This document shows positions 32,797 to 41,678 of a DNA stretch of 45,640 bases, piece by piece. The stretch is from JAFGQU01 sp964483625 (GTDB lineage Bacteria > Omnitrophota > Gorgyraeia > Duberdicusellales > 4484-171), in assembly GCA_964483625.1 (NCBI GenBank), contig CAZABB010000015.1, positions 1-45,640 on the forward strand. The letters are read 5' to 3'. Position numbers and translations under genes: made by a program. Positions within the stretch are counted from its first letter, which is position 1, and each line of letters starts with the position of its first letter. The notes below the pieces were generated by a model that was not told the origin of the DNA, ran no database searches, and saw only the letters and a program-made list of their open reading frames with translations.

Positions 32797-33711
32797 CTAC
32801 CTACTATATTTAGGTAGAATGACCTTCTCAATATCGTTTTTTATCGCTTTTTGCAGGGAACTAAGCGATGAAAAACGTTTTTGCGGCCGAATTCTTTCTA
32901 AAAATTCCACAAAAAGGTGTTCTTTTAAGTTTTGATTATGATATTTCAGGATATGGACTTCCGTTACCGCCTGAGAATTCCCTTTCACCGTAGGGTTGCA
33001 TCCCACGCTGCCGGCGCCTAAAAATGAGATTTTGCCGCTGGAGAGCCGCACCGCATAGACCCCGGGCTTAGGGATAACAAAAGGACTGATATCCAGGTTC
33101 ACGGTAGGGAACCCTATTTCTCTGCCGATACCGCGCCCGAAAACGCGCCGGCCGCACACCGTATAGGGCCGGCCCAGAAATCGCCTCACTTCTTTTACGT
33201 CCCCGCGGGAAATCAGCGTACGGATATACGAACTGCTTACAATATGATGGTGCAGTTTTCTTTTCTTGATAACCGTTACATCGAACCCAAAATCATCCGA
33301 CATCTTTTTTAGACTGGCGGCACTACTTTTGGCATCACGCCCGAACCGGAAATCCTCTCCGACGATGAGCCTGCGGATACGCAGTGATCGAGATATGTTC
33401 CGGAAGAATTGTTCCCCGGAAAGCCCCAGCAGCCTGAGATCGGTTTTGAGTACCAGAAAATGATCAATACCGATCCCGGCAACCAATTCGATCTTCTGAT
33501 CGGTGGACGTCAAAACACCGTGTTTGTTTTTTCCCAATACACAGGAAGGCAGAGGCCAGAACGTAATCAGGACCGAAGGAAGCCCGGTCTTTTCAGAAGC
33601 GGCAAGGACTTTCCGCAGCAGATAGCGATGGCCGCGGTGTACCCCGTCAAAAGCGCCGATAGTGGCAACGCATTCTATGGGTTTCTTCCCCTTGCTCATA
33701 GCCAGTATCAT
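32797..33711 (-). CDS. ribF: Bifunctional riboflavin kinase/FAD synthetase
   Basis: A ~304-residue enzyme. The N-terminal FMN adenylyltransferase domain shows TIGAFDGVHRGHRYL and EDFRFGRDA; SSSYIRTLISRGDV precedes the C-terminal riboflavin kinase domain (RRVFGRGIGREIGFPTVNL, GVYAVR, VEFLERIRPQKRF). I chose ATG 33711, which leaves the usual ~16 residues before the TIGxFDGVH motif; GTG 33765 would overlap truB by 40 bp. Last gene of the ylxP-rbfA-nrnA-truB-ribF operon. Confidence 0.93.
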   Translation of the reverse strand: MILAMSKGKKPIECVATIGAFDGVHRGHRYLLRKVLAASEKTGLPSVLITFWPLPSCVLGKNKHGVLTSTDQKIELVAGIGIDHFLVLKTDLRLLGLSGEQFFRNISRSLRIRRLIVGEDFRFGRDAKSSAASLKKMSDDFGFDVTVIKKRKLHHHIVSSSYIRTLISRGDVKEVRRFLGRPYTVCGRRVFGRGIGREIGFPTVNLDISPFVIPKPGVYAVRLSSGKISFLGAGSVGCNPTVKGNSQAVTEVHILKYHNQNLKEHLFVEFLERIRPQKRFSSLSSLQKAIKNDIEKVILPKYSR

Positions 33712-33725
33712 ACCGATCTCATCGT

Positions 33726-34397
33726 TTATCCAAACGTATAGGGTTTTAAATCTTCCTGGCCGCACTCATCGAGACTGACCGCGTCCTCCAGACGAAACGG
33801 GCCGATCGCGGTACGGGTAATACTGACGACGTGAGCGCCGCAGCCCAGGCGTTTACCGATATCTTCGGCAAGTTTGCGGATATATGTCCCCTTGGAACAT
33901 TTTACGTGGAATTCAACCAGCGGCGGCTCGATACGCTGGACATCAAGCTGAAAAATAGTAATCCGGCGGGGTTGCCGTTCAACTTCTATACCGCGCCGGG
34001 CCAGCTTATACAACCGCTTACCCTTGATGCGCAAAGCGCTCACCATCGGCGGGACCTGTTCTATTTCTCCCCGAAACTCCCGACACACCGCGAGGATTTT
34101 CCCATCATCAACATCCTGCCACGCTCTGGTTTCGGTAATCTCTCCCTGGCTGTCACCGGTCGTCGTCACCTCCCCCAGTTTCATGATTCCCAGATACTCC
34201 TTATCGAACTTCATGAATTCACCGAAAAGCTTGGTATACCGTCCCACCAGAATCGGCAGAAGGCCCGTAGCCTCCGGATCGAGCGTGCCGGCGTGCCCTA
34301 CTTTACGAATGGAAAATTTCCTGCGGATGGCGTCAACCACATCGTGACTGGTGATGCCTTTGGGCTTGTTGATTAAAATAAGACCTTCCTGTTTCAT
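33726..34397 (-). CDS. truB: tRNA pseudouridine-55 synthase
   Basis: A 223-residue pseudouridine synthase. GHAGTLDPEATGLLPILVG holds the catalytic Asp (residues ~35-53); KEYLGIMKLG and CSKGTYIRKLAEDIGKRLGCGAHV are family motifs. It is shorter than E. coli TruB (~314) because the C-terminal PUA domain is missing, as in several bacteria. The ATG shares an A with the nrnA stop (TAATG). Confidence 0.95.
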   Translation of the reverse strand: MKQEGLILINKPKGITSHDVVDAIRRKFSIRKVGHAGTLDPEATGLLPILVGRYTKLFGEFMKFDKEYLGIMKLGEVTTTGDSQGEITETRAWQDVDDGKILAVCREFRGEIEQVPPMVSALRIKGKRLYKLARRGIEVERQPRRITIFQLDVQRIEPPLVEFHVKCSKGTYIRKLAEDIGKRLGCGAHVVSITRTAIGPFRLEDAVSLDECGQEDLKPYTFG

Positions 34398-35350
34398 TAC
34401 TTACGCGTCCGGCCATTGGTGTAGCGACGAATGAAACCGATCACCTGCTTTTCTACCGACTTGAGATTCCCTTCCACCGTCGCTCCTGAGGCTCGTTTAT
34501 GCCCCCCGCCGCCGAAAAACTTGGCTACGCGATTAACGTCCACCCGTGAACGCGAACGGAGATTTACGCGCACTTTCTGCCCCGGGACTTTCTTAAACAG
34601 CACGAACACTTCTACGTCACGTAACAACCTCATGATGGAAAATATGATTTCGGTAAGATCGTATTCTTTCTGGGGCCAGTGCTGAATGATCGCCCAGACA
34701 ATTTTTCCGTTGCCGCTGGTCTTGAGCGACTTGATAATATTTCCCATCAGCTTCAAGTCCTTCATCACACAGAAACTGTGCAGTTTCTCGTCGATCTTAT
34801 GCGGTGAAATCTTATATTCAATCAATTCCGCAGCGATCTTATGGACTCGTTTACTGGTGTTGGCGTACGTAAAATTACCCGTATCGGTAAAAATACCCGT
34901 ATAAAGACAATGGGCTATTTTTTTGTCCATAACTCCCATCTTCTTGCATAACCGGTGGACAATTTCACACGCCGACGACGACCGGGGATCGACCCAGTTG
35001 ATATCGCCGAAATAGGTGTTACTGATATGGTGATCGATATTGACGATACGCCGGGCCCGGCTCAAATAATCCTTGATCTTACCCGTGCGGAACGAATCGG
35101 AGCAATCGAGAACCAGGGCCACGTCAAATTGCCCATCGGGAACTTCATGACGAATCCGGTTAACGTACGGCAGGAAAGAATACGCCCGCGGCGTCACGTC
35201 GCTGTTGCAGATGTAAGCCTGTTTTTTAAACCGGCGCAGGAGACAGTACATCGCCAATTCTGAACCCAGCGCGTCGCCTTCCAGATTCATATGCGCGGTA
35301 ATAAGAAACTTTTTATTGTTTTTGATGATTTCACTTATCCTCTTGATCAC
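34397..35350 (-). CDS. nrnA: DHH/DHHA1 phosphoesterase, NrnA-like nanoRNase/pAp phosphatase
   Basis: A 317-residue protein. The DHH domain shows ITAHMNLEGDALGSELA, LVLDCSD and NIDHHISNTYFG; the C-terminal DHHA1 domain has KVRVNLRSR and FFGGGGHKRASGATV. The first motif has N where DxD is usual (HMNLEGDALGS), but the remaining metal ligands are present. Expected to degrade short oligoribonucleotides and 3'-phosphoadenosine 5'-phosphate. Overlaps rbfA by 20 bp. Confidence 0.9.
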   Translation of the reverse strand: MIKRISEIIKNNKKFLITAHMNLEGDALGSELAMYCLLRRFKKQAYICNSDVTPRAYSFLPYVNRIRHEVPDGQFDVALVLDCSDSFRTGKIKDYLSRARRIVNIDHHISNTYFGDINWVDPRSSSACEIVHRLCKKMGVMDKKIAHCLYTGIFTDTGNFTYANTSKRVHKIAAELIEYKISPHKIDEKLHSFCVMKDLKLMGNIIKSLKTSGNGKIVWAIIQHWPQKEYDLTEIIFSIMRLLRDVEVFVLFKKVPGQKVRVNLRSRSRVDVNRVAKFFGGGGHKRASGATVEGNLKSVEKQVIGFIRRYTNGRTRK

Positions 35351-35687
35351 CCATGACCTCCTCTATTTTCGTATAGATATCCACGCTATACTTAATGCTG
35401 TCGTCGGGAATAAAGACCAGATGGGGCAGGATTTTGATCCGCATTTTTTTACCTAATATACGGCGGATAAATCCGCTCATAGACGTAAGTATTTTTTCGG
35501 TGCGTTCGAATTCGGCGTTATTCAGTACGCTGAAGTAAATACGGCTCGTCTTCAAATCCGGCATCGTATGCACTTTCGTCACGCTGACCAGACCCAGATG
35601 AGGATCATCCAGTTCGCTCTGGATAATCTCCATAACCCGGCGTTTTATTTCCGCGTTTACCTTTTCCATTCGCATACTCATAGTCAA
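35331..35687 (-). CDS. rbfA: Ribosome-binding factor A
   Basis: A 118-residue KH-type 16S rRNA maturation factor. KVNAEIKRRVMEIIQSELDDPHLGLVSVTKV and FIRRILGKKMRIKILPHLVF(residues ~75-94) are family signatures (shown here in part). Several ATGs occur near the start; the first overlaps the ylxP stop by 4 bp. Confidence 0.95.
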   Translation of the reverse strand: MTMSMRMEKVNAEIKRRVMEIIQSELDDPHLGLVSVTKVHTMPDLKTSRIYFSVLNNAEFERTEKILTSMSGFIRRILGKKMRIKILPHLVFIPDDSIKYSVDIYTKIEEVMGDQEDK

Positions 35688-35965
35688 AAAACCTCACATT
35701 CGCTGTTGATAACATGAATATCTTCACCGCTCATTCGACAATACTCTTCTATCTTTGCCATCATATTCTGGGCCGCCTGGCGGTAACAGGTAACATACAC
35801 ACAGGAGAGCTCAAACCTTTGCCATGTATTCGACGGTTCCTCGGCGACCGAAACATTGAACCGCCGCCGGAGTCGGTCCTTCAGGCTCAAAGAGACCTGT
35901 CTTCTGTCTTTCAAGGAACGACTGTAGGGAATATAGATCTCAACCCGCAGATGACCGATAAACAT
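35684..35965 (-). CDS. ylxP: DUF503 family protein (YlxP-like)
   Basis: A 93-residue protein with the DUF503 pattern: hydrophobic N-terminal strand, SRSLKDRRQVSLSLKDRLRRRFNVSVAE (the core is SLKDRR...RLRRRFNVSVAE) and a C-terminal acidic end. In many bacteria ylxP lies between infB and rbfA; here infB is absent and cca lies upstream. Function is not firmly known; a link to ribosome assembly is inferred from context. Confidence 0.9.
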   Translation of the reverse strand: MFIGHLRVEIYIPYSRSLKDRRQVSLSLKDRLRRRFNVSVAEEPSNTWQRFELSCVYVTCYRQAAQNMMAKIEEYCRMSGEDIHVINSECEVF

Positions 35966-35990
35966 ATGTTCCGTCGTTCATATTAGGTCT

Positions 35991-36074
35991 GCGCGTTGTC
36001 CCGCCTGAAGCGGGACTTCCCGTTCTCCCGTTCTTCAAAAACGGACACACGGGGTAACGGGTACACGAGCGAAC
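35991..36074. repeat. Mirrored short-unit repeat element, CCCGTT family (family A)
   Basis: GTCCCGCCTGAAGCGGGAC palindrome, then CCCGTTCTCCCGTTCTTC, spacer AAAA, and inverted ACGGACACACGGGGTAACGGG-like arm (two ACGG/ACGGG units). It fills the gap between cca and ylxP. Confidence 0.8.
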
Positions 36075-36113
36075 CCATTTCTGCCTTTTAAAACCTTAAA
36101 TTATACCGTAAAC

Positions 36114-37400
36114 TTACTTGTCGCGCAAATGGTCTTTTGCCAGCTTTTTAAGCTCTCGGAGCTCCTGATGACGCCCGCGCAGCTTCTTTTCGATCTTCTG
36201 ATGCAACAGCTCAGAGAGGACTTTGCTGTAAGCTTCCTGAGGCGTAAATCCCAGAGCTTTCAAATCCCTCCCTTTTACCTGTAACGTAAGATGGGCCAGC
36301 TGATCGAGGAAAAAACTGATATTGCCGCATACGGCAGGATTTCGATGATAGAGAGCAAGGCAGAACAACAACACTTCCGGCGGATAGGCTTTGAGAACCG
36401 CGTGCAGTCCGGCGGCGGAGATATCCTTAGAACAAGCCTTTGAGATCGAACGGTGACGCGTACGGACCAGGCTTATAATACGACGTTCTCCTTTACGCAG
36501 GCCGAACCGTTCGGCAAGCGAGACGAATCTCTTCTTAGGAATCCGGTAGAGAAGTCCGGAAAAATATATCGCGGGCTTATCCAGACCCCGCGGCCCTGAA
36601 CCCCGGCTGCGATATTGCCTCAGTACTTCCTCCAGATGCCGCATCAGTTTCAATTGTCCGGCGGTAAGACCGAATCGTCTCCCGAAAAATTCCCACCCCA
36701 GGATACGGTCCATCCGGCGAATACAACGAGAAGGATATTCTTCGGAAAAAATAAGCGCCAGCTCATCGCGGATACGCTGTTCGTTTACGGTCTTAAAGAC
36801 TCCGGCGGCGGCGGCTTTTTTAAGAAGGTTCAAGGTATGACGCGCCAGGTGAAAACCGAAACGCTGTTCAAAACGGATCGCCCGGAACATCCGGGTAGGA
36901 TCGTCCCGGAAGGAGGCGTCGTGCAATACCCGGATGATACCTTTTTTCAGATCGGCGTATCCCCGCCCATAGTCGATCAACGCGCCGTAATCGACGCGAT
37001 TCAGGCTCACCGCCATACTGTTAATCGAAAAATCCCGGCGCAGCAGGTCTTCTTTTAAACTCGCCGGCGTCACACGCGGCAACGCTCCGGGGTGAACATA
37101 TATTTCCCGCCGGGCGGTAGCGATATCTACTTTAAAAGATTTAAAGTATACGGTCGCGGTCCCGAAGGCATGATGCTTGCGGAAGTCGGCTTTATAATTA
37201 TCGGCAAGCGCGTGGGCAAACGCCAATCCGTCGCCTTCGACGACAATATCCAGATCAAAATTGTCCCGCTTTAAAATAAAATCGCGGACGATTCCCCCAA
37301 CAAGATAAATCGAACAGTTCAGCCGACGGGAGATCACCGACGATTTTTTAAGAACTTTTTTTACCTGCGGCGGCAGCTTTTCGATTCTTTTTACAAACAT
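36114..37400 (-). CDS. cca: tRNA nucleotidyltransferase / poly(A) polymerase family (CCA-adding)
   Basis: A 428-residue class II nucleotidyltransferase. Head domain: YLVGGIVRDFIL and FDLDIVVEGDGLAFA carry the catalytic G[GS] and DxD-type residues, followed by RREIY, DLLRRDFSINSMA and DDPTRMFRAIRFEQRFGF. The C-terminal ~200 residues are helical and less conserved. The window's tRNA-Phe lacks an encoded CCA, so CCA addition is needed; the poly(A) polymerase branch cannot be excluded. AAGG lies 8 nt before the ATG. Flanked on both sides by family A repeat elements. Confidence 0.88.
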   Translation of the reverse strand: MFVKRIEKLPPQVKKVLKKSSVISRRLNCSIYLVGGIVRDFILKRDNFDLDIVVEGDGLAFAHALADNYKADFRKHHAFGTATVYFKSFKVDIATARREIYVHPGALPRVTPASLKEDLLRRDFSINSMAVSLNRVDYGALIDYGRGYADLKKGIIRVLHDASFRDDPTRMFRAIRFEQRFGFHLARHTLNLLKKAAAAGVFKTVNEQRIRDELALIFSEEYPSRCIRRMDRILGWEFFGRRFGLTAGQLKLMRHLEEVLRQYRSRGSGPRGLDKPAIYFSGLLYRIPKKRFVSLAERFGLRKGERRIISLVRTRHRSISKACSKDISAAGLHAVLKAYPPEVLLFCLALYHRNPAVCGNISFFLDQLAHLTLQVKGRDLKALGFTPQEAYSKVLSELLHQKIEKKLRGRHQELRELKKLAKDHLRDK

Positions 37401-37412
37401 CTGCTTAACCTT

Positions 37413-37514
37413 TCGGTTGGTTCGCCCGTGCTCCCGTTACCCGCCAAAGGCGGGTTTCCCGTTATCCCGTTTTTTAAAACGGGTTCAACGGGCAAACGGG
37501 CTAACGCGCAAACC
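37413..37514. repeat. Mirrored short-unit repeat element, CCCGTT family (family A)
   Basis: GCCCGTGCTCCCGTTACCCG and TTTCCCGTTATCCCGTT form the first arm, TTTTAA is the centre, and AACGGGTTCAACGGGCAAA plus CGGGCTAACGCGCAAAC form the inverted arm. It includes a CCCGCC-AAA-GGCGGG palindrome. ACGGGCTAACGCG is identical to the end of the left-edge copy. Confidence 0.85.
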
Positions 37515-37525
37515 TTTATTATCAT

Positions 37526-38410
37526 TCAGGCTCTGGGATGAAACCGCGCGTGAATCTCCTTCAGACGAGAACGGTTGACATGCGTGTAAATTTGCGTAGT
37601 CGTAATGCTGGCATGCCCCAGCATTTCCTGAACACTGCGCAGGTCGGCTCCGTACTCCAAAAGGTGCGTAGCAAACGAATGACGCAATGTATGCGGCGTA
37701 ACGTTCTTTTTGATCTTTGCTTCTTTCACCAGCTTCTTGATCATCTTCCAGATAGTCTGACGGCTTAAGTGCCGTCCCCCTTGCGCCAGAAACAAATGCT
37801 GGTTTTCTTTCCCTTTGAGCAATTGCGGCCGGGCTCCCTCCATATACTTGGCAAGAAACTTCCTCGCCGTATTCCCCATGGGGACGATACGTTCTTTGGA
37901 GGATTTTCCCGTGCAGCGCAGGAAACCAACATCCATGTTAATACTGGACACGGTCAACCTTGCAACCTCCGATACCCGCAACCCCGTAGCGTACATGAGC
38001 TCCAGGATAGCCCGCTGACGCATCCCCTGTTTCTTTTTGACATTGGGCATCTTCAGCAGTCGTTCTACTTCCTGGGGAGAAAGCACATCGGGAATCTTTT
38101 TATCCACCCGGGGTGATTCCACAAGATCACAGGGATCGGTACGGGTAATTTTTTCACGCAGAAGAAAACGATGGAAACTTCTCACCGAAGAAACGATCCG
38201 GGCAATGCTGGTAGGAGAAATCTTTTTTCGTAATGAAAACAGAAAATCAACGATATCTTCCCTCTTGATACCTTTGATATTCCCGATACCGTTGGTTTCA
38301 AGATATTCATGATATTTCTTCAGATCACGGTGATAGGCGGAAATGGAATTAAGCGCGAGCCCTTTTTCCACTTTGAGGTAATCCAGAAAAGCTTCTATGT
38401 ATACTTCCAT
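37526..38410 (-). CDS. xerD: Site-specific tyrosine recombinase, XerC/XerD type
   Basis: A 294-residue recombinase. N-terminal SAM-like core-binding domain (FLDYLKVEKGLALNSISAYH) and catalytic domain with R145 (GLRVSEVARL), K172 (SSKER), H240/R243 (HTLRHSFATHLL), H266 (LGHASITTTQ) and nucleophile Y275. Length and spacing match XerD better than phage integrases. In known bacteria XerCD resolve chromosome dimers at dif with FtsK; no dif-like site is evident in this window. Confidence 0.92.
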   Translation of the reverse strand: MEVYIEAFLDYLKVEKGLALNSISAYHRDLKKYHEYLETNGIGNIKGIKREDIVDFLFSLRKKISPTSIARIVSSVRSFHRFLLREKITRTDPCDLVESPRVDKKIPDVLSPQEVERLLKMPNVKKKQGMRQRAILELMYATGLRVSEVARLTVSSINMDVGFLRCTGKSSKERIVPMGNTARKFLAKYMEGARPQLLKGKENQHLFLAQGGRHLSRQTIWKMIKKLVKEAKIKKNVTPHTLRHSFATHLLEYGADLRSVQEMLGHASITTTQIYTHVNRSRLKEIHARFHPRA

Positions 38411-38467
38411 ACCAATACTCGTCCGCCATCCTGAAACAGAAGGTTCTCTCTTTATCCCGACAGGATA

Positions 38468-38485
38468 AAAGCCCCCCAGGGCTTT
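38468..38485 (-). terminator. Intrinsic terminator after the MBL-fold gene
   Basis: On the minus strand AAAGCCC-TGGG-GGGCTTT followed by TATCC, 15 bp after the stop codon. A second inverted repeat, TTTATCC/GGATAAA, follows immediately. Confidence 0.6.
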
Positions 38486-38500
38486 AAAAAAATACGTGTG

Positions 38501-39130
38501 TTACAGCGTCGTCGCCTGCAAATAAGGATTGTGTGCGATTTCCCGCCGCAATGTCGTTGTCTGACCATGCCCCGGAAAGACCTTGAAGTCTCCTTCCAGA
38601 CTGAAGAGTTTGCTCTTCACCGCCTCCACCAACCGGGATGGCCCGCACGAACAGGGAAGATCGGTCCGGCCTACCGAGTCATAAAATAACGTATCACCGC
38701 TGAATAACATATCCTCACAGACCACGCATACCGAACCGGCCGTATGACCGGGAGTATGGATTATACGCAGAGAAGAGGCATCGAAAGCGACGATAAAATC
38801 GTCGGCAAGAAGAGACGGCTGCGGTTCATACGTAAAGGGAGCAAATAACGAAGACATATTTAAGGCGGGATCTTTTAGAAGCGGCACGTCATCACGGTGG
38901 ATCATGACCGGAACATCCACCTCGCCAAGTCCGGCAATATGGTCGATATGGCCATGGGTAAGAAGCACGAATTTCAACGTATATCCGTTTTTTTTCACAA
39001 AATCTGTTACGGGAGAAAGGCCTTCGGGCGCGTCGATGAGGACGCAGTTTTTTGTCTCAGGATGTATCAGAAGATACGCGTTGGTCAGGAGGCTCCCCAG
39101 ACAGAAGGATTCGACGGTTAATCTACCCAT
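38501..39130 (-). CDS. MBL-fold metallo-hydrolase (glyoxalase II-like)
   Basis: A 209-residue metallo-beta-lactamase-fold hydrolase. Zinc ligands: THGHIDH (residues ~62-68), HTPGHTAGS, SGDTLF and the late FPGHGQ. This is the YcbL/GloB-like group; the substrate is not determined. I chose ATG 39130 (MGRLTVESF), which overlaps the lipoprotein gene's stop; an ATG at 39148 would lengthen the overlap. Confidence 0.88.
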   Translation of the reverse strand: MGRLTVESFCLGSLLTNAYLLIHPETKNCVLIDAPEGLSPVTDFVKKNGYTLKFVLLTHGHIDHIAGLGEVDVPVMIHRDDVPLLKDPALNMSSLFAPFTYEPQPSLLADDFIVAFDASSLRIIHTPGHTAGSVCVVCEDMLFSGDTLFYDSVGRTDLPCSCGPSRLVEAVKSKLFSLEGDFKVFPGHGQTTTLRREIAHNPYLQATTL

Positions 39131-39603
39131 TGCGAGGTGACCCTCCAATCCAGTTCGCGGATGATCCGGCGTTTGAGGTTTTCTACCTTCCGGGCTAAAT
39201 GATGTTGCTGAAGCTCGTTCAGTACCGGCGAGAGAAGCTGTTTCTGAACCAGAAGCATCTCCTGGTATAAAGGGGAAGTTTGCTCCTTTCCCTCGTCGTT
39301 GAAATAAGAGATCATCTGCTCCACATTCATCATCGCCTCCGATATCGCCTGCTTCTGTTTCTTACGGTTACCGGTCTCGGTTAACGCCTGATAAAGGTCT
39401 TCAAGCCATCCTTGCGCGAATATGTAGTAATTATGGTATATTTCCGGCGAGGGAGCGTCGGGATATTCCTTGTAATCGACATAGGCAACCGGTTCTCTCT
39501 CCGCCTTCTTTTTGCGGATAAATTTCTTACGCAGAGCGAGGCAGCCGCTTGAGAAAAAAATCGCCGCAACCAGCAGTATGGATGTAATCTTACGCATCAT
39601 CAT
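39118..39603 (-). CDS. Putative lipoprotein
   Basis: A 161-residue protein with a lipoprotein signal: basic start, hydrophobic LLVAAIFF and lipobox SSGC (Cys ~21). A Lys/Arg-rich stretch follows, then a helical domain with Gln, Glu and Leu. No family is recognised. Position +2 after the lipidated Cys is Leu, which in enteric bacteria would direct it to the outer membrane; this rule may not hold here. Between ligA and the MBL-fold gene. Confidence 0.75.
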   Translation of the reverse strand: MMMRKITSILLVAAIFFSSGCLALRKKFIRKKKAEREPVAYVDYKEYPDAPSPEIYHNYYIFAQGWLEDLYQALTETGNRKKQKQAISEAMMNVEQMISYFNDEGKEQTSPLYQEMLLVQKQLLSPVLNELQQHHLARKVENLKRRIIRELDWRVTSQWVD

Positions 39604-39639
39604 TATAAGTTATTTTAATCGACCCGCGGGAAAAATCAA

Positions 39640-41658
39640 CTATTTCTTAGAACTGAGCATGGCCCGGAATCCATCCTCAGAGATGATCTTTAGTCTGAGC
39701 TCGCGGGCTTTGCGGTACTTTGAACCGGGATCTTTCCCCGCTACGAGGAAATCGGTCTGACGACTGACGTTGCCGGAGGTCATCCCTCCCCGCTTATGAA
39801 CCGCGCCTTCCGCCTCACCGCGGGTGAAATGCTCGAGCCTTCCGGTAAACACAAACGTTTTATTCTGGAATGTACCCGATGATGACCGTTTCTCTCCGGT
39901 GAGTTTTACCCCGTTTTTTTTCAATCCCCTGATCATCGTCCGGACATGCGCCTGGGAGAAAAACGTAACGATCGAATGCGCCATAACCGGCCCGATCTCA
40001 TCGATTGCCTGAAGATCGTTTTCCTGGAGAGAGAAAAAATCGTCTATCGAGTGATAGACATCGGCCAGAATACGGGCCGCTTTCTCTCCCACATGACGAA
40101 TACCCAGCCCGTATAGGACACGGGAAAGGCCTCTCTCTTTACTCTCTTCTATCGCCGCGCATAAATTGTCGGCCTTTTTTTCCTTAAACAACGGCAAGCC
40201 AAGAAGCTGTTCTCTTTTCAATCCGTAGATATCGACAATACTCTTCACCAGGCCGCGGTTGGTCAGTTCTTCGACGACGCTTTCTCCCATCCCTTCGATA
40301 TCCATCGCGCCGCGGGAGGCAAAATGCAGTAACGACTGTTTCAGCTTCGCCGGACAGTCGGGATTGCCGCAGTAAATATACACTTCCTCTTCCTTCACCT
40401 TCTGGACCAGCCCCGAACAGGCCGGACATTTCCCCGGCGGAGTTATTTTCCTGGGACGCCCGGTTCGCTTTGAGACGATTACTTTCATGACTTTGGGGAT
40501 TACGTCTCCGGCCCGCTCAATCAATACGGTATCCTGTTCTCTTACGTCAAGACGGGCAATCTCGTCGAAATTATGCAGGGTTACCCGTGAAATGGTCACC
40601 CCGCCGCACGGTACAGGGTTTAGATATGCTACCGGCGTAATAATCCCGGTCCGGCCCACACTGAACTCTATTTTTTCCACCTTCGTCGTCGCCTGGTGGG
40701 CGGGAAATTTATACGCAACCGCCCAGCGGGGAGACTTCAGCGTCTGGCCCAACTTCTTCTGCAGAGAAAACAGGTTTACCTTGATAACCACTCCATCGAC
40801 CTCATACGGCAGACTATCCCGTTTATCCTGCCATTTTCTGCAGTAGGCAATCACCTCTTCCATCGTATGACAGAAACGATTATGCGGGCTTACCGGCACC
40901 CCCCACTTTTTCACACAATCCAGAAACCGGGCATGATTGGCAAACTCATATCCTTTCACCGATCCGAATGAATGAGCGAAAAACTGCAAACTTCTCTTGG
41001 CAACCTGGACCGCATCGAGTAATTTGAGCGATCCACTGGCGGCATTCCGGGGATTAGCGAACGGAGATTCCGAATTGCTTTTCTTCTCCTCATTGAGCCT
41101 ACCCAGCTGTTCCTTCGTCATGTAAACCTCACCCCGGATCTCAATCAGATCGGGAACATCCTTCCCGTTCAGCCGCAAGGGAACCGACTTGATCGTACGG
41201 ATATTGGCTGTTACATTCTCTCCCTTTTCTCCGTCACCCCGGGTCGCCCCCAGCATGAGCCGTCCTCTATCATACGTAAGAGAACAACTCACGCCGTCGA
41301 TTTTCAGTTCGGCGAAATATTCGATCACGCCGTCGGTCTTCAACATTCTCTTTATCCGATCCTCCCACTGAGAGAGGTCTTCTATCGAATACGTATTATC
41401 GAGAGACAGCATCAGAGTCGTATGCCGGACAGTTTCAAACTTTTCACTCAGAGCCGATGCGACACGCTGGGTGGGAGAATCGGAAGTAATCAATTGAGGG
41501 AATTCACCTTCGAGCTTTTTCAAACGGGCCATAAGGTCGTCATACTCTTTATCGGAAACCTCCGGATCATCCAGCACGTAATACCGGTAATCGTGATGGC
41601 GTATCTGCCTGCGGAGTTGGTCGATTCCTTTCTTTGCGTTAGCTAACGATTTACTCAT
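39640..41658 (-). CDS. ligA: NAD-dependent DNA ligase
   Basis: A 672-residue enzyme of typical length. Ia domain with YYVLDDPEVSDKEYDDL, adenylation site KIDG at 119-122, RGDGEKGENVT, OB domain, four-Cys zinc finger (CPAC...CGNPDCP), helix-hairpin-helix repeats (LLGLPLFKEKKADNL, GIRHVGEKAA) and C-terminal BRCT (KTFVFTGRLEHFTRGEA). Seals nicks in replication and repair using NAD. GAGAAG lies before the ATG. Confidence 0.98.
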   Translation of the reverse strand: MSKSLANAKKGIDQLRRQIRHHDYRYYVLDDPEVSDKEYDDLMARLKKLEGEFPQLITSDSPTQRVASALSEKFETVRHTTLMLSLDNTYSIEDLSQWEDRIKRMLKTDGVIEYFAELKIDGVSCSLTYDRGRLMLGATRGDGEKGENVTANIRTIKSVPLRLNGKDVPDLIEIRGEVYMTKEQLGRLNEEKKSNSESPFANPRNAASGSLKLLDAVQVAKRSLQFFAHSFGSVKGYEFANHARFLDCVKKWGVPVSPHNRFCHTMEEVIAYCRKWQDKRDSLPYEVDGVVIKVNLFSLQKKLGQTLKSPRWAVAYKFPAHQATTKVEKIEFSVGRTGIITPVAYLNPVPCGGVTISRVTLHNFDEIARLDVREQDTVLIERAGDVIPKVMKVIVSKRTGRPRKITPPGKCPACSGLVQKVKEEEVYIYCGNPDCPAKLKQSLLHFASRGAMDIEGMGESVVEELTNRGLVKSIVDIYGLKREQLLGLPLFKEKKADNLCAAIEESKERGLSRVLYGLGIRHVGEKAARILADVYHSIDDFFSLQENDLQAIDEIGPVMAHSIVTFFSQAHVRTMIRGLKKNGVKLTGEKRSSSGTFQNKTFVFTGRLEHFTRGEAEGAVHKRGGMTSGNVSRQTDFLVAGKDPGSKYRKARELRLKIISEDGFRAMLSSKK

Positions 41659-41678
41659 GTTCTTCTCAAATTCTTTTT

